Below, piece after piece: positions 6,240 through 11,232 of a stretch of DNA of 11,232 nucleotides (its first letter is position 1; every line of letters begins with the position of its first letter). Both the position numbers and the translations under genes were made by a program. Below the pieces are notes generated by a model. It was not told the origin of the DNA. It did not search any database and was given only the letters and a program-made list of their open reading frames with translations. The stretch is from NCBI GenBank assembly GCA_021413665.1, contig JAIOPW010000172.1, positions 1 through 11,232 of the forward strand. Reading direction: 5' to 3'. The stretch comes from Rhodocyclales bacterium. Lineage in GTDB: Bacteria; Pseudomonadota; Gammaproteobacteria; Burkholderiales; Rhodocyclaceae.

Positions 6240-6818
6240 TCATTTCGCGAACCGTGCCAGATCGTCGGCTGTGTTTATGTTGCTGAAGGCCGCGGCTTCG
6301 TCGCTGAAATCCACTTCAACGACTTTCAGCGCGGCGTGCCACAGACCCACCCGGCGTTCGCCTGCCGCGAGGAACGCATCGAGTTGCGGTAGCAGTTCGC
6401 GTCGCAGCAGGCAGAAGGCCCGATGCGCCCGGCCGCCGGCGCAGGCCACGGCAAGTTCGGCCTGCTCCGCCACCAGCGCATGATGAAGGCGCGCGACCAG
6501 ATCGTCGGGCAGGAAAGGCGAGTCGCAGGGCGCCGTCACCAGCAGCGTCGTCGTCGCTTGCGCCAGTGCCGCTTGCAGCCCGGCCAGCGGCCCGGCAAAA
6601 CCGCCAAGCCGGTCGGGCAGCACGGGATGGCCGAACCCGGCATAGCGCGGCAGGTTCTGGTTGGCGCTGATGAGCACGCCGCCCACCTGCGGCGTAAGCC
6701 GGTCGAGGACCCACTTCACCAGCGGGCGCCCGTCAAGTTCCTGCAGGCCCTTGTCGACGCCGCCCATGCGTCGTCCCTGGCCGCCCGCGAGGATGAGGCC
6801 GGTGATCTGCTCTTTCAT
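6240..6818 (-). CDS. mobA: Molybdenum cofactor guanylyltransferase MobA
   Basis: A 192-residue cytoplasmic nucleotidyltransferase that joins GMP from GTP to molybdopterin, giving the bis-MGD cofactor of DMSO-reductase-family enzymes such as formate dehydrogenase and nitrate reductase. The GTP-binding loop LAGGQGRRMGGVDKGL (10-25) is intact. GPLAGL (76-81), the metal-site Asp in PCDSPFLP (D99) and the terminal NINTADDL (180-187) are all typical of MobA, and the length matches the family (about 190-200). Its ATG overlaps the stop of the upstream zinc-ribbon gene as ATGA, so translation is probably coupled; its own ribosome site is weak. A link to the nearby selenocysteine genes is likely through formate dehydrogenase (inference). 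Confidence 0.95.
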   Translation of the reverse strand: MKEQITGLILAGGQGRRMGGVDKGLQELDGRPLVKWVLDRLTPQVGGVLISANQNLPRYAGFGHPVLPDRLGGFAGPLAGLQAALAQATTTLLVTAPCDSPFLPDDLVARLHHALVAEQAELAVACAGGRAHRAFCLLRRELLPQLDAFLAAGERRVGLWHAALKVVEVDFSDEAAAFSNINTADDLARFAK

Positions 6819-7525
6819 CTTTTTACCAGGTTCCAGACCATGGCCACGCCATCCAGCAGCAGGTCACCGATGTCGGCGTCGGGCCTGCCGCCGCGTTCGC
6901 GCTGGCGCCGGTTGCGCTCGCGTTCGCTGAGCAGGATGGCCTCGGCCAGGGCCGCGGGATCGGGCGGCGCGGCGCTTTTCACCGCGGCCTGGTGGTAGCC
7001 GGCCAGCGCCTGCTCGACCGCCTGCGGGTCGAGAATGGCGATCGGTGCCTGGCAATGCCCGCAGGCGCTTTCCTTGCGGATGTCGACTGGCGCACCGCAG
7101 CCCGTGCAGCGCACCGTGCCGATGCGGGCCTTGAGTTCGTTGATCTCGGCGCCGTTGAGCTGGCGCACGAAGCCCTTTTCGATCATGAACTGGGAAAAGG
7201 TGATGAAGCGGCCGTGTTGTCCGCAGCGCATGTAGTTGAACAGTCCGCTCTTGACGCGATCCTGCGAGTGGATCATGCGTTCGGTACAGCGCGGGCAGCG
7301 CAGCGGCTTCGCCAGTGGCAGCCGCTGGTCGTCGCGGTGCTCGTGGATCAGTTTGAACAGGTCGATCACGCCGTCCGGGGCGAGCTGGAGGCTTTCGTAT
7401 TCGTCGAACCAGAGGCCCTGGCAGGGGAAGCACAAATCGAGCTCGACCGCGCCGCCGGTCTTGCGTGCGAAGCGATGCGCCGACATCGGCGCCCGGCAGG
7501 ACGGGCAGGTGGCTTGGGCATCCAT
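6815..7525 (-). CDS. Protein with three zinc-ribbon-like Cys pairs, function unknown
   Basis: A 236-residue soluble protein with three Cys-pair modules. The first (C7, C10, C32, C35, then GLWFDEYE) matches TFIIB-type zinc ribbons (zf-TFIIB family). The second has C77, C80 and a C101-x2-H104. The third has C140, C143, C155 and C158, a rubredoxin-like four-Cys knuckle. A charged Arg/Glu-rich stretch (about 200-215) leads to a short hydrophobic end, DLLLDGVAMVWNLVKR. It probably binds zinc; a nucleic-acid or assembly role is possible but not shown. The frame stays open up to 8017, but that part is the shadow of the methyltransferase gene, so I place the start at ATG 7525, where a zinc ribbon begins immediately. 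No good ribosome site is seen. Its stop overlaps the mobA start, suggesting co-expression with cofactor synthesis. Confidence 0.78.
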   Translation of the reverse strand: MDAQATCPSCRAPMSAHRFARKTGGAVELDLCFPCQGLWFDEYESLQLAPDGVIDLFKLIHEHRDDQRLPLAKPLRCPRCTERMIHSQDRVKSGLFNYMRCGQHGRFITFSQFMIEKGFVRQLNGAEINELKARIGTVRCTGCGAPVDIRKESACGHCQAPIAILDPQAVEQALAGYHQAAVKSAAPPDPAALAEAILLSERERNRRQRERGGRPDADIGDLLLDGVAMVWNLVKR

Positions 7526-7578
7526 GAGGCGGAGAATACCAGCGTCGGTGGTGCGCTGTCCGTGCCAGCCGGAAGCTT

Positions 7579-8466
7579 CTAGCAGCGCGGCGATAGCCCG
7601 GCCTCCCACGCCAGCATGGCCGCCTTGCGATTGCGCCCCCAGCGGTAGTCGCCGATTTCGCCGGACTCGCGGATGACGCGGTGACAGGGAATCAGGTAGG
7701 CGATGCGGTTGGCGGCGAGGGCGCTGCCCACCGCGCGCTGCGCGCTCGGCACACCGGCGGCGTCGGCCAGCCGACCGTAGGAAACCACGGCCGACGGCTC
7801 GACGCCGATCAGCGCTTCCCAGACCTTGATCTGGAAGTTGGTGCCGCGCAGCAGCAGGTGCAGGCGCGTGCGACCCGGCTGGCGCCGGTCGCCAAAGATG
7901 CGTCCGGCGACACGTGCGGCTTCGGCATGGCGCCCCACCAGCTTCGCTCCCGGCCACAGTGCGGCAAGCTCGGCAATGTCGGCGGCGGGATCGCTGCCGC
8001 CGAAGGCCAGATGGCAAATGCCGCGCGCGGTCCAGCCGATCAATGCCTCGCCGAAGGGCGTTGCGGCGCGGCCGAAGGCAACTTCGACCCCGTGTCCGCC
8101 GGCCTTGATTTCGCCGGGCGTCATGGCTTCGCAGGTGACCATCAGGTCGTGCAGCCGCCCGCCGCCTGAAAGCCCTGCTGCCGAGGAAACCGAAAGCACA
8201 TCGCCGCGTTCACGCAGCGCCTGTTTTGCGTATTGCTTGGTCAGGTACTGGAGAAAGCGTTTGGGTGAAATGCCGGCCCAGGCCGCGAACACCCGTTGCA
8301 GGTGGTGCTCGCTCAGATGCACGGCGTCGGCAATCTCCGCCAGGGAGGGCTGCCGGCGCGCATTGGCGCAGATGTAGTCGATGGCGCGGGCGACGGTGGC
8401 ATAGTGCCGCGCGGAATCGCCAGGGATCCGCGAAGGCGGGACAGCATTGGTGCGGGTAATATTCAT
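7579..8466 (-). CDS. AraC-type HTH / O6-methylguanine-DNA methyltransferase fusion (Ada-like)
   Basis: A 295-residue DNA-repair protein. Residues about 22-118 form an AraC-type double HTH (SLAEIADAVHLSEHHLQRVF, then SPKRFLQYLTKQYAKQALRE). Residues about 128-292 are the methyltransferase, with the suicide acceptor C261 in IPCHRV and the preceding helix with YGRLADAAGVPSAQRAVGSA. The protein takes the methyl group from O6-methylguanine irreversibly onto C261. E. coli Ada (354 residues) also has an N-terminal zinc domain that senses methylphosphotriesters. That domain is missing here, so the classic methylation-triggered activation is unlikely unless a separate protein supplies it. The start at 8466 is the only in-frame Met near the family start; its ribosome site is weak. 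It lies 99 bp after dsrE and 53 bp before the zinc-ribbon gene on the same strand. Confidence 0.93.
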   Translation of the reverse strand: MNITRTNAVPPSRIPGDSARHYATVARAIDYICANARRQPSLAEIADAVHLSEHHLQRVFAAWAGISPKRFLQYLTKQYAKQALRERGDVLSVSSAAGLSGGGRLHDLMVTCEAMTPGEIKAGGHGVEVAFGRAATPFGEALIGWTARGICHLAFGGSDPAADIAELAALWPGAKLVGRHAEAARVAGRIFGDRRQPGRTRLHLLLRGTNFQIKVWEALIGVEPSAVVSYGRLADAAGVPSAQRAVGSALAANRIAYLIPCHRVIRESGEIGDYRWGRNRKAAMLAWEAGLSPRC

Positions 8467-8530
8467 GTCGGCGTGCGGTAGTGTTTACGGTGCCAGTTTC
8501 ATCGTATCGGGAGCGGGCCGACAACCCGAT

Positions 8531-8540
8531 TCTTGCGCTC
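8531..8540 (-). promoter_or_regulatory. Ada-box-like sequence upstream of the methyltransferase gene
   Basis: On the minus strand GAGCGCAAGA lies about 65 bases before the ATG at 8466. As I recall it, the E. coli ada promoter has AAGCGCAAGA in its Ada box, so 9 of 10 bases agree. The AAT element expected six bases before GCAA is absent (GGC instead). No good -10/-35 pair was found beside it. It may be chance. Confidence 0.25.
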
Positions 8541-8565
8541 TTGCCACCCTGCGCGCGAGGCGGAC

Positions 8566-8952
8566 TCAATACACCAGCGTCGCCCACCCCGGATCGAGAG
8601 CGCGCGCGACGAAGGCGCTGGCGGCCGCGGTGCCGGCGTATTCAGGGATCAGCGCCTCGTCCGTGCCGACCAGCGCGCCCATGGCCATGGCGCAGGCCCG
8701 CAGTTCCACGCCCAGGTTGGTGGCCTGGCGCATCATCTGATAGATCGAGGTGTCGACGCCCGGCCAGGGCCGCAGAGCGTCGGCGACGCCAGCCACCAGC
8801 AGGCGCACGGTGGGGCCGGCGAAATGGATTTCCACCTCGCAGTCGAAAGCGGCCGCCGCTGCGGCGTGCACGAAGGGCGTGGCGCACAATTGCGGTCGTT
8901 CCGCCGTGGCCGCCCACAACAGGATTGCGAGCTTCTTGCGATGTTCGCTCAC
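8566..8952 (-). CDS. DsrE/DsrF-like family protein
   Basis: A 128-residue small cytoplasmic alpha/beta protein resembling the DsrE/TusD fold. It has an N-terminal beta strand (KLAILLWAA), then VEIHFAGPTVRLLVAG, and the typical GVELRACAMAMGALVG (81-96) with C87 at the place of the active cysteine in sulfur-carrier DsrE proteins. C23 and C38 are further cysteines. Family members carry sulfur as a persulfide in sulfur-relay or sulfur-oxidation systems; many homologues remain uncharacterised. The start is GTG at 8952, overlapping the stop of the GcvH-like gene as GTGA, with GGAG upstream, so the two are almost surely co-translated. The tie to a lipoyl protein suggests sulfur or thiol chemistry, but no dsrF, dsrH, tusA or hdr genes are visible. 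Confidence 0.78.
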   Translation of the reverse strand: MSEHRKKLAILLWAATAERPQLCATPFVHAAAAAAFDCEVEIHFAGPTVRLLVAGVADALRPWPGVDTSIYQMMRQATNLGVELRACAMAMGALVGTDEALIPEYAGTAAASAFVARALDPGWATLVY

Positions 8953-9380
8953 AGGAACTCCGCTGCGGGTTCGATGCGCCGCACATGAGCGCGATAGCTC
9001 ACCGCGTCTACCAGCGAACTGCGCTCGGTTTCCCAGGCCGTGGGCCGGCCGCGCACCATCCAGCCGGTGTCGTAGGGGTCGCGATTGATGACAGCGGGCC
9101 GCTCTTCGGCGGCCTCATTGGCTTCCAGCAGCACGAAGGAGACCGGCGCATGCACGGCGAGCACCGTCTTGGCGCACTCGACCGTGCCGAGGCCGCGCTC
9201 CCGCTCCACCTCGGCACCCTTGGGCTTGCCGGTGAAGGCGATGATCTCGCCGGCCAGGAAAATGCCGAACGCTGTGGCGCCGATCACGACTTCGTCGCCC
9301 TCACGACGCAGCCAGGTGTCGCTGGCTGCGTCGTAGAGCAGGCCATCGGGTACGGCACCGCGGAAAGCAAGGCGGCCCAT
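8949..9380 (-). CDS. GcvH-like lipoyl-carrier protein
   Basis: A 143-residue protein with the GcvH fold. WLRREGDEVVIGATAFGIF matches the E. coli GcvH region EHEWLRKE...VGIT. LAGEIIAF follows, then VECAKTVLAVHAPVSF with K71 at the place of the lipoylated lysine (ESVKAASDIYAPVSG in E. coli). INRDPYDTGWMV matches the late conserved block. It should therefore carry lipoate on K71. No gcvT or gcvP lies beside it, and it differs from canonical GcvH at several places (SDTW for HEW, C69 next to the lysine), so it may not serve glycine cleavage. Lipoate-binding GcvH-like proteins (LbpA) work in sulfur-oxidising Hdr-like systems together with DsrE and TusA; the DsrE partner here recalls that, though the hdr genes are not in view. 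The start at 9380 lies 8 bp after the sodC stop, with a close GGAG. Confidence 0.82.
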   Translation of the reverse strand: MGRLAFRGAVPDGLLYDAASDTWLRREGDEVVIGATAFGIFLAGEIIAFTGKPKGAEVERERGLGTVECAKTVLAVHAPVSFVLLEANEAAEERPAVINRDPYDTGWMVRGRPTAWETERSSLVDAVSYRAHVRRIEPAAEFL

Positions 9381-9388
9381 CGACTCCG

Positions 9389-9952
9389 TCAGTAGCGACC
9401 GCCCGCAGGCGCGCTTGAACTGATCACGCCGCAGGCCACGCGCTTGCCGGAATTGCCGGCCGGCTGGGACTTGTAGTCGTCGGGATCGGCGTGGATTACC
9501 ACGCTGCGCTTGAGGATGCCTGCCGGACCTTCGGTCAGCGACATCATGTCCAGCTCGGCGGAAAGCGTGGCATTGCCGTAACTGTCGGCGACCAGGTTCG
9601 GCATGTCGCCGGCATGACGCTCGCTGCCGCCATGGTGGCCGTGTGCGCGGCCCGCCGGGTTGAAGTGTCCCTTGGCGCTGCTGGCGTCCGCTGCGCTGCA
9701 GTCGCCGGCCTCATGCACGTGGAAGCCGTGTTCGCCCGGTGTCAGGCCGGCGACGCGGGCTTCGACGCGGACCTTCTGGCCGACGGCCTTGAACGCCACG
9801 GTACCGCTGACCTTGCTGCCGGAGCGGGCTTCGAGCGTGGCATCGGCGCGTGGACCAGCCGTGTCCATGCCGGCGCAGGCGCCGAGCAGTGCGGTCAGGG
9901 AGGCGAGACAAACGAGGCGCGTGTTGCGGTGAAAGTGGTTGGACATTTTCAT
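9389..9952 (-). CDS. sodC: Superoxide dismutase [Cu-Zn], lipoprotein
   Basis: A 187-residue exported enzyme that dismutates superoxide to O2 and H2O2. The N terminus is a lipoprotein signal peptide with lipobox LGAC (C26), so the protein should be anchored to an envelope membrane. Metal ligands are complete by spacing to eukaryotic SOD1: H78, H80, H96 and H154 for copper; H96, H104, H113 and D116 for zinc. C85 and C174 are 89 residues apart, the same spacing as the SOD1 disulfide. A His/Gly-rich stretch at 104-113 may help metal capture. The start at 9952 follows an AGGAG ribosome site at 9960-9964. The frame stays open to 10015, but that part lies inside the tRNA gene and is not coding. An ATG at 9946 is less well spaced. 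Confidence 0.95.
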   Translation of the reverse strand: MKMSNHFHRNTRLVCLASLTALLGACAGMDTAGPRADATLEARSGSKVSGTVAFKAVGQKVRVEARVAGLTPGEHGFHVHEAGDCSAADASSAKGHFNPAGRAHGHHGGSERHAGDMPNLVADSYGNATLSAELDMMSLTEGPAGILKRSVVIHADPDDYKSQPAGNSGKRVACGVISSSAPAGGRY

Positions 9953-9959
9953 GGGGCAT

Positions 9960-9964
9960 CTCCT
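9960..9964 (-). promoter_or_regulatory. Ribosome binding site of sodC, adjoining the tRNA-Sec 3' end
   Basis: AGGAG on the minus strand lies 7 bases before the ATG at 9952 and about 10 bases after the CCA of selC. It fixes the sodC start and shows there is no room for a separate sodC promoter between the genes. Confidence 0.8.
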
Positions 9965-9974
9965 GTCGTTGGGT

Positions 9975-10070
9975 TGGCGGAAAAGAGCGGGAGTCGAACC
10001 CACCAGGGACCGCATGGCGACCCCTCCCGGTTTTGAAGACCGGGCGCCCCACCGGGGAACGTTCTTTTCC
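9975..10070 (-). tRNA. selC: tRNA-Sec (anticodon TCA)
   Basis: The 96-nt gene has every hallmark of bacterial tRNA-Sec. An 8-bp acceptor stem (GGAAAAGA with TCTTTTCC) is followed by discriminator G and an encoded CCA. The 5-bp T stem lies directly on it, giving the 13-bp stack needed by SelB. The 6-bp anticodon stem (CCCGGT/ACCGGG) holds a 7-base loop CTTCAAA with anticodon TCA at 10034-10036. The long variable arm pairs GGGGTCGC with GCGGTCCC over a CAT loop. It delivers selenocysteine at in-frame UGA codons together with SelB, whose gene ends 9 bp upstream. It is most likely cut out of a common transcript with selB and possibly sodC. Confidence 0.97.
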
Positions 10071-10079
10071 GTTGATCTT

Positions 10080-11232
10080 CTAGTTATTCAGCCATGCCTG
10101 GCTTGCCCCGCTGTCGCGCAGCAGATGCTCGTCACGCACGCGACGAGTGTAGCCGATGCGGTCGAAGAATTCGAGGATATGGATCGCCACCTTGCGCCCG
10201 CCGCCGATGCGGTCGCGCAGGTCGGCGGCGCGCGCGGCGCCCATTTCCGCATTGAGCGCGGCGACATGAGCGGCAAGATGCGCCACGGCATCGGCCGTGA
10301 AGTAATGATCGTGGGCCACCGGGTAAAGCTCGCCGGCGCGTGCGACGCGGCGGAACAACTGGCGCACGACGTCTTCGGCGGTGCCCGAGGCATTGGCCAC
10401 GTCGCGTACGCGCGGCGGGCCGAATGGCTGCGCATCGAGCAGCGGCTTCAACACGACAAACAGGTCGCGGTCGCCGGCGGCCAGGCTGGCCTGGTGCTCC
10501 GGCAGGTGCAGCCAGGCGCGCGATGCTGCGATGCGGCCAGCCGCAAGCAGTTCGGCGACCAGTGCATCGAAGGCGGCGCGGGTCAGTGTCGGCAGCGTCA
10601 GGCGGCGCAGGCGTTCGCGCTCGACGCCGACCATGTCCGGTGCGCGCTGGTGCTCGGCGGCCAATGCCGTGAGCAGCCGGTTGTTCAGCGCCTGCCAGGC
10701 CGCGACGGCAAAGCCGCTCTGTTCCCCGCCGCCGCGCACCACGCGCAAGCCGGCGGCTTGCCACAAGGCGGTGGCGACATCGTCGGCGAGGTTCCAGTTG
10801 GCAGCGAAGTGGTCGAGGTCGATGCCCGCAGCGGATTGTTCCGCCAGCAGGCGCAGGCTGCCGGCAGGATCGTCGTCGCGCAGCGCGGCGAGCAGGGCCA
10901 GTCGCGCCGGGCTGCGCTTGTGGCGCGAGGGCGGGAAGCAGTCGAGCACACGGCCGCCGGCTATCGTGTATCGCGCCGATGCGTCGCGCAGCACGAAGCG
11001 GTCGCCGCGCACGGCGAGGGTTTCGCGGTCGAGCAGAATCTCGGCCAGCGCGGTCTCTCCTGCCGCGGCTTCCGCGCAGTCGAGCAGCGCGACGCGGCCG
11101 GTGATGTCGGCGGCGCCGAGATGCACATGCACTGGCGTCCAGTGCTTCAGCGCACCCTGTGTCGCTGGCACCTGCAATTCGGCCTGGAAGCGAAGCAGCG
11201 GTCGCGCCGCCGCAGGATCGACCAGCCACATG
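10080..11232 (-). CDS. selB: Selenocysteine-specific elongation factor SelB, C-terminal part, cut by the window edge
   Basis: About 384 C-terminal residues are visible; the GTPase part and start lie beyond the right edge. E. coli SelB has 614 residues. The visible part begins in the EF-Tu-like domain III (FQAELQVP ... WTPVHVHLGAADITGRVALLD). It runs through the winged-helix array that binds the SECIS hairpin of selenoprotein mRNAs, ending with the very conserved block GGGRKVAIHILEFFDRIGYTR and RVRDEHLL. No frameshift or stop is seen. The ATG at 11231 is an internal Met, not the start. tRNA-Sec follows 9 bp after the stop, so the two Sec-incorporation components are co-encoded. SelB brings Sec-tRNA to UGA codons, commonly for formate dehydrogenase in such bacteria; no selenoprotein gene is recognised in this window. 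Confidence 0.95.
   Translation of the reverse strand, partial: MWLVDPAAARPLLRFQAELQVPATQGALKHWTPVHVHLGAADITGRVALLDCAEAAAGETALAEILLDRETLAVRGDRFVLRDASARYTIAGGRVLDCFPPSRHKRSPARLALLAALRDDDPAGSLRLLAEQSAAGIDLDHFAANWNLADDVATALWQAAGLRVVRGGGEQSGFAVAAWQALNNRLLTALAAEHQRAPDMVGVERERLRRLTLPTLTRAAFDALVAELLAAGRIAASRAWLHLPEHQASLAAGDRDLFVVLKPLLDAQPFGPPRVRDVANASGTAEDVVRQLFRRVARAGELYPVAHDHYFTADAVAHLAAHVAALNAEMGAARAADLRDRIGGGRKVAIHILEFFDRIGYTRRVRDEHLLRDSGASQAWLNN

Noticed and set aside
7526..8017. Longer start for the zinc-ribbon protein
   Set aside because: The extra 164 residues are an Arg-rich shadow of the methyltransferase gene on the same strand in another frame.
9953..10015. Longer sodC start at 10015
   Set aside because: It would read through the tRNA-Sec gene. 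The AGGAG at 9960-9964 and the lipoprotein signal peptide both fit the start at 9952.
1..11232. Mobile element, CRISPR array or phage-type defence system
   Set aside because: No transposase, integrase, repeat-spacer pattern or known defence domain was seen. Although tRNA-Sec genes are known integration sites elsewhere, the genes beside this one are ordinary and no attachment repeat was seen.

Overview
The window is about 11.2 kb of GC-rich, densely coding bacterial DNA. The gene content (OxyR, a short rubrerythrin, a PAS/GGDEF protein, SelB with tRNA-Sec, MobA, an Ada-type methyltransferase) suggests a proteobacterium, most likely a betaproteobacterium near the Rhodocyclales (Azoarcus/Thauera-like). 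That placement is an impression from protein resemblance and base composition, not a computed one. I see no transposase, integrase, phage gene, CRISPR array or long direct repeat. Every gene except the PAS/GGDEF gene is on the minus strand, so the minus strand is best read from right to left.

Right end (11232 to 8566): the C-terminal part of selB (cut by the window edge) is followed after 9 bp by selC, the tRNA for selenocysteine. Only 22 bp later comes a lipoprotein Cu/Zn superoxide dismutase (sodC). After 8 bp follows a GcvH-like protein with a conserved lipoyl-lysine, whose stop overlaps the GTG start of a DsrE-family protein. These five genes are packed like one transcription unit. It joins selenocysteine incorporation, periplasmic superoxide defence and a lipoyl/sulfur-carrier-like pair.

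Middle (8466 to 4904): an AraC-type HTH fused to an O6-methylguanine-DNA methyltransferase, then a protein with three Cys-pair zinc-ribbon-like segments. The latter is translationally coupled (ATGA) to mobA, the molybdopterin guanylyltransferase. A secreted FecR-domain protein with a C-terminal NTF2-like region follows. MobA and the Sec machinery would both serve a selenocysteine-containing Mo/W formate dehydrogenase, which is not in the window.

Left part (4894 to 1): a plus-strand cytoplasmic PAS-PAS-GGDEF diguanylate cyclase, with intact active site and inhibitory site, is divergent from oxyR. OxyR keeps both redox cysteines, at exactly C199 and C208. Downstream lies a peroxide-defence cluster: a rubrerythrin without a rubredoxin domain, a two-cluster Fe-S/CCG-domain protein and the start of a DUF3501 protein (cut by the left edge). 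An ATAG-N7-CTAT dyad resembling an OxyR half-site lies just upstream of a plausible promoter for the rubrerythrin gene, which ties the cluster to peroxide sensing.

The most interesting items are the oxyR/rubrerythrin/Fe-S/DUF3501 module with its candidate operator, the GcvH-like/DsrE pair, and the selB-selC-sodC packing.
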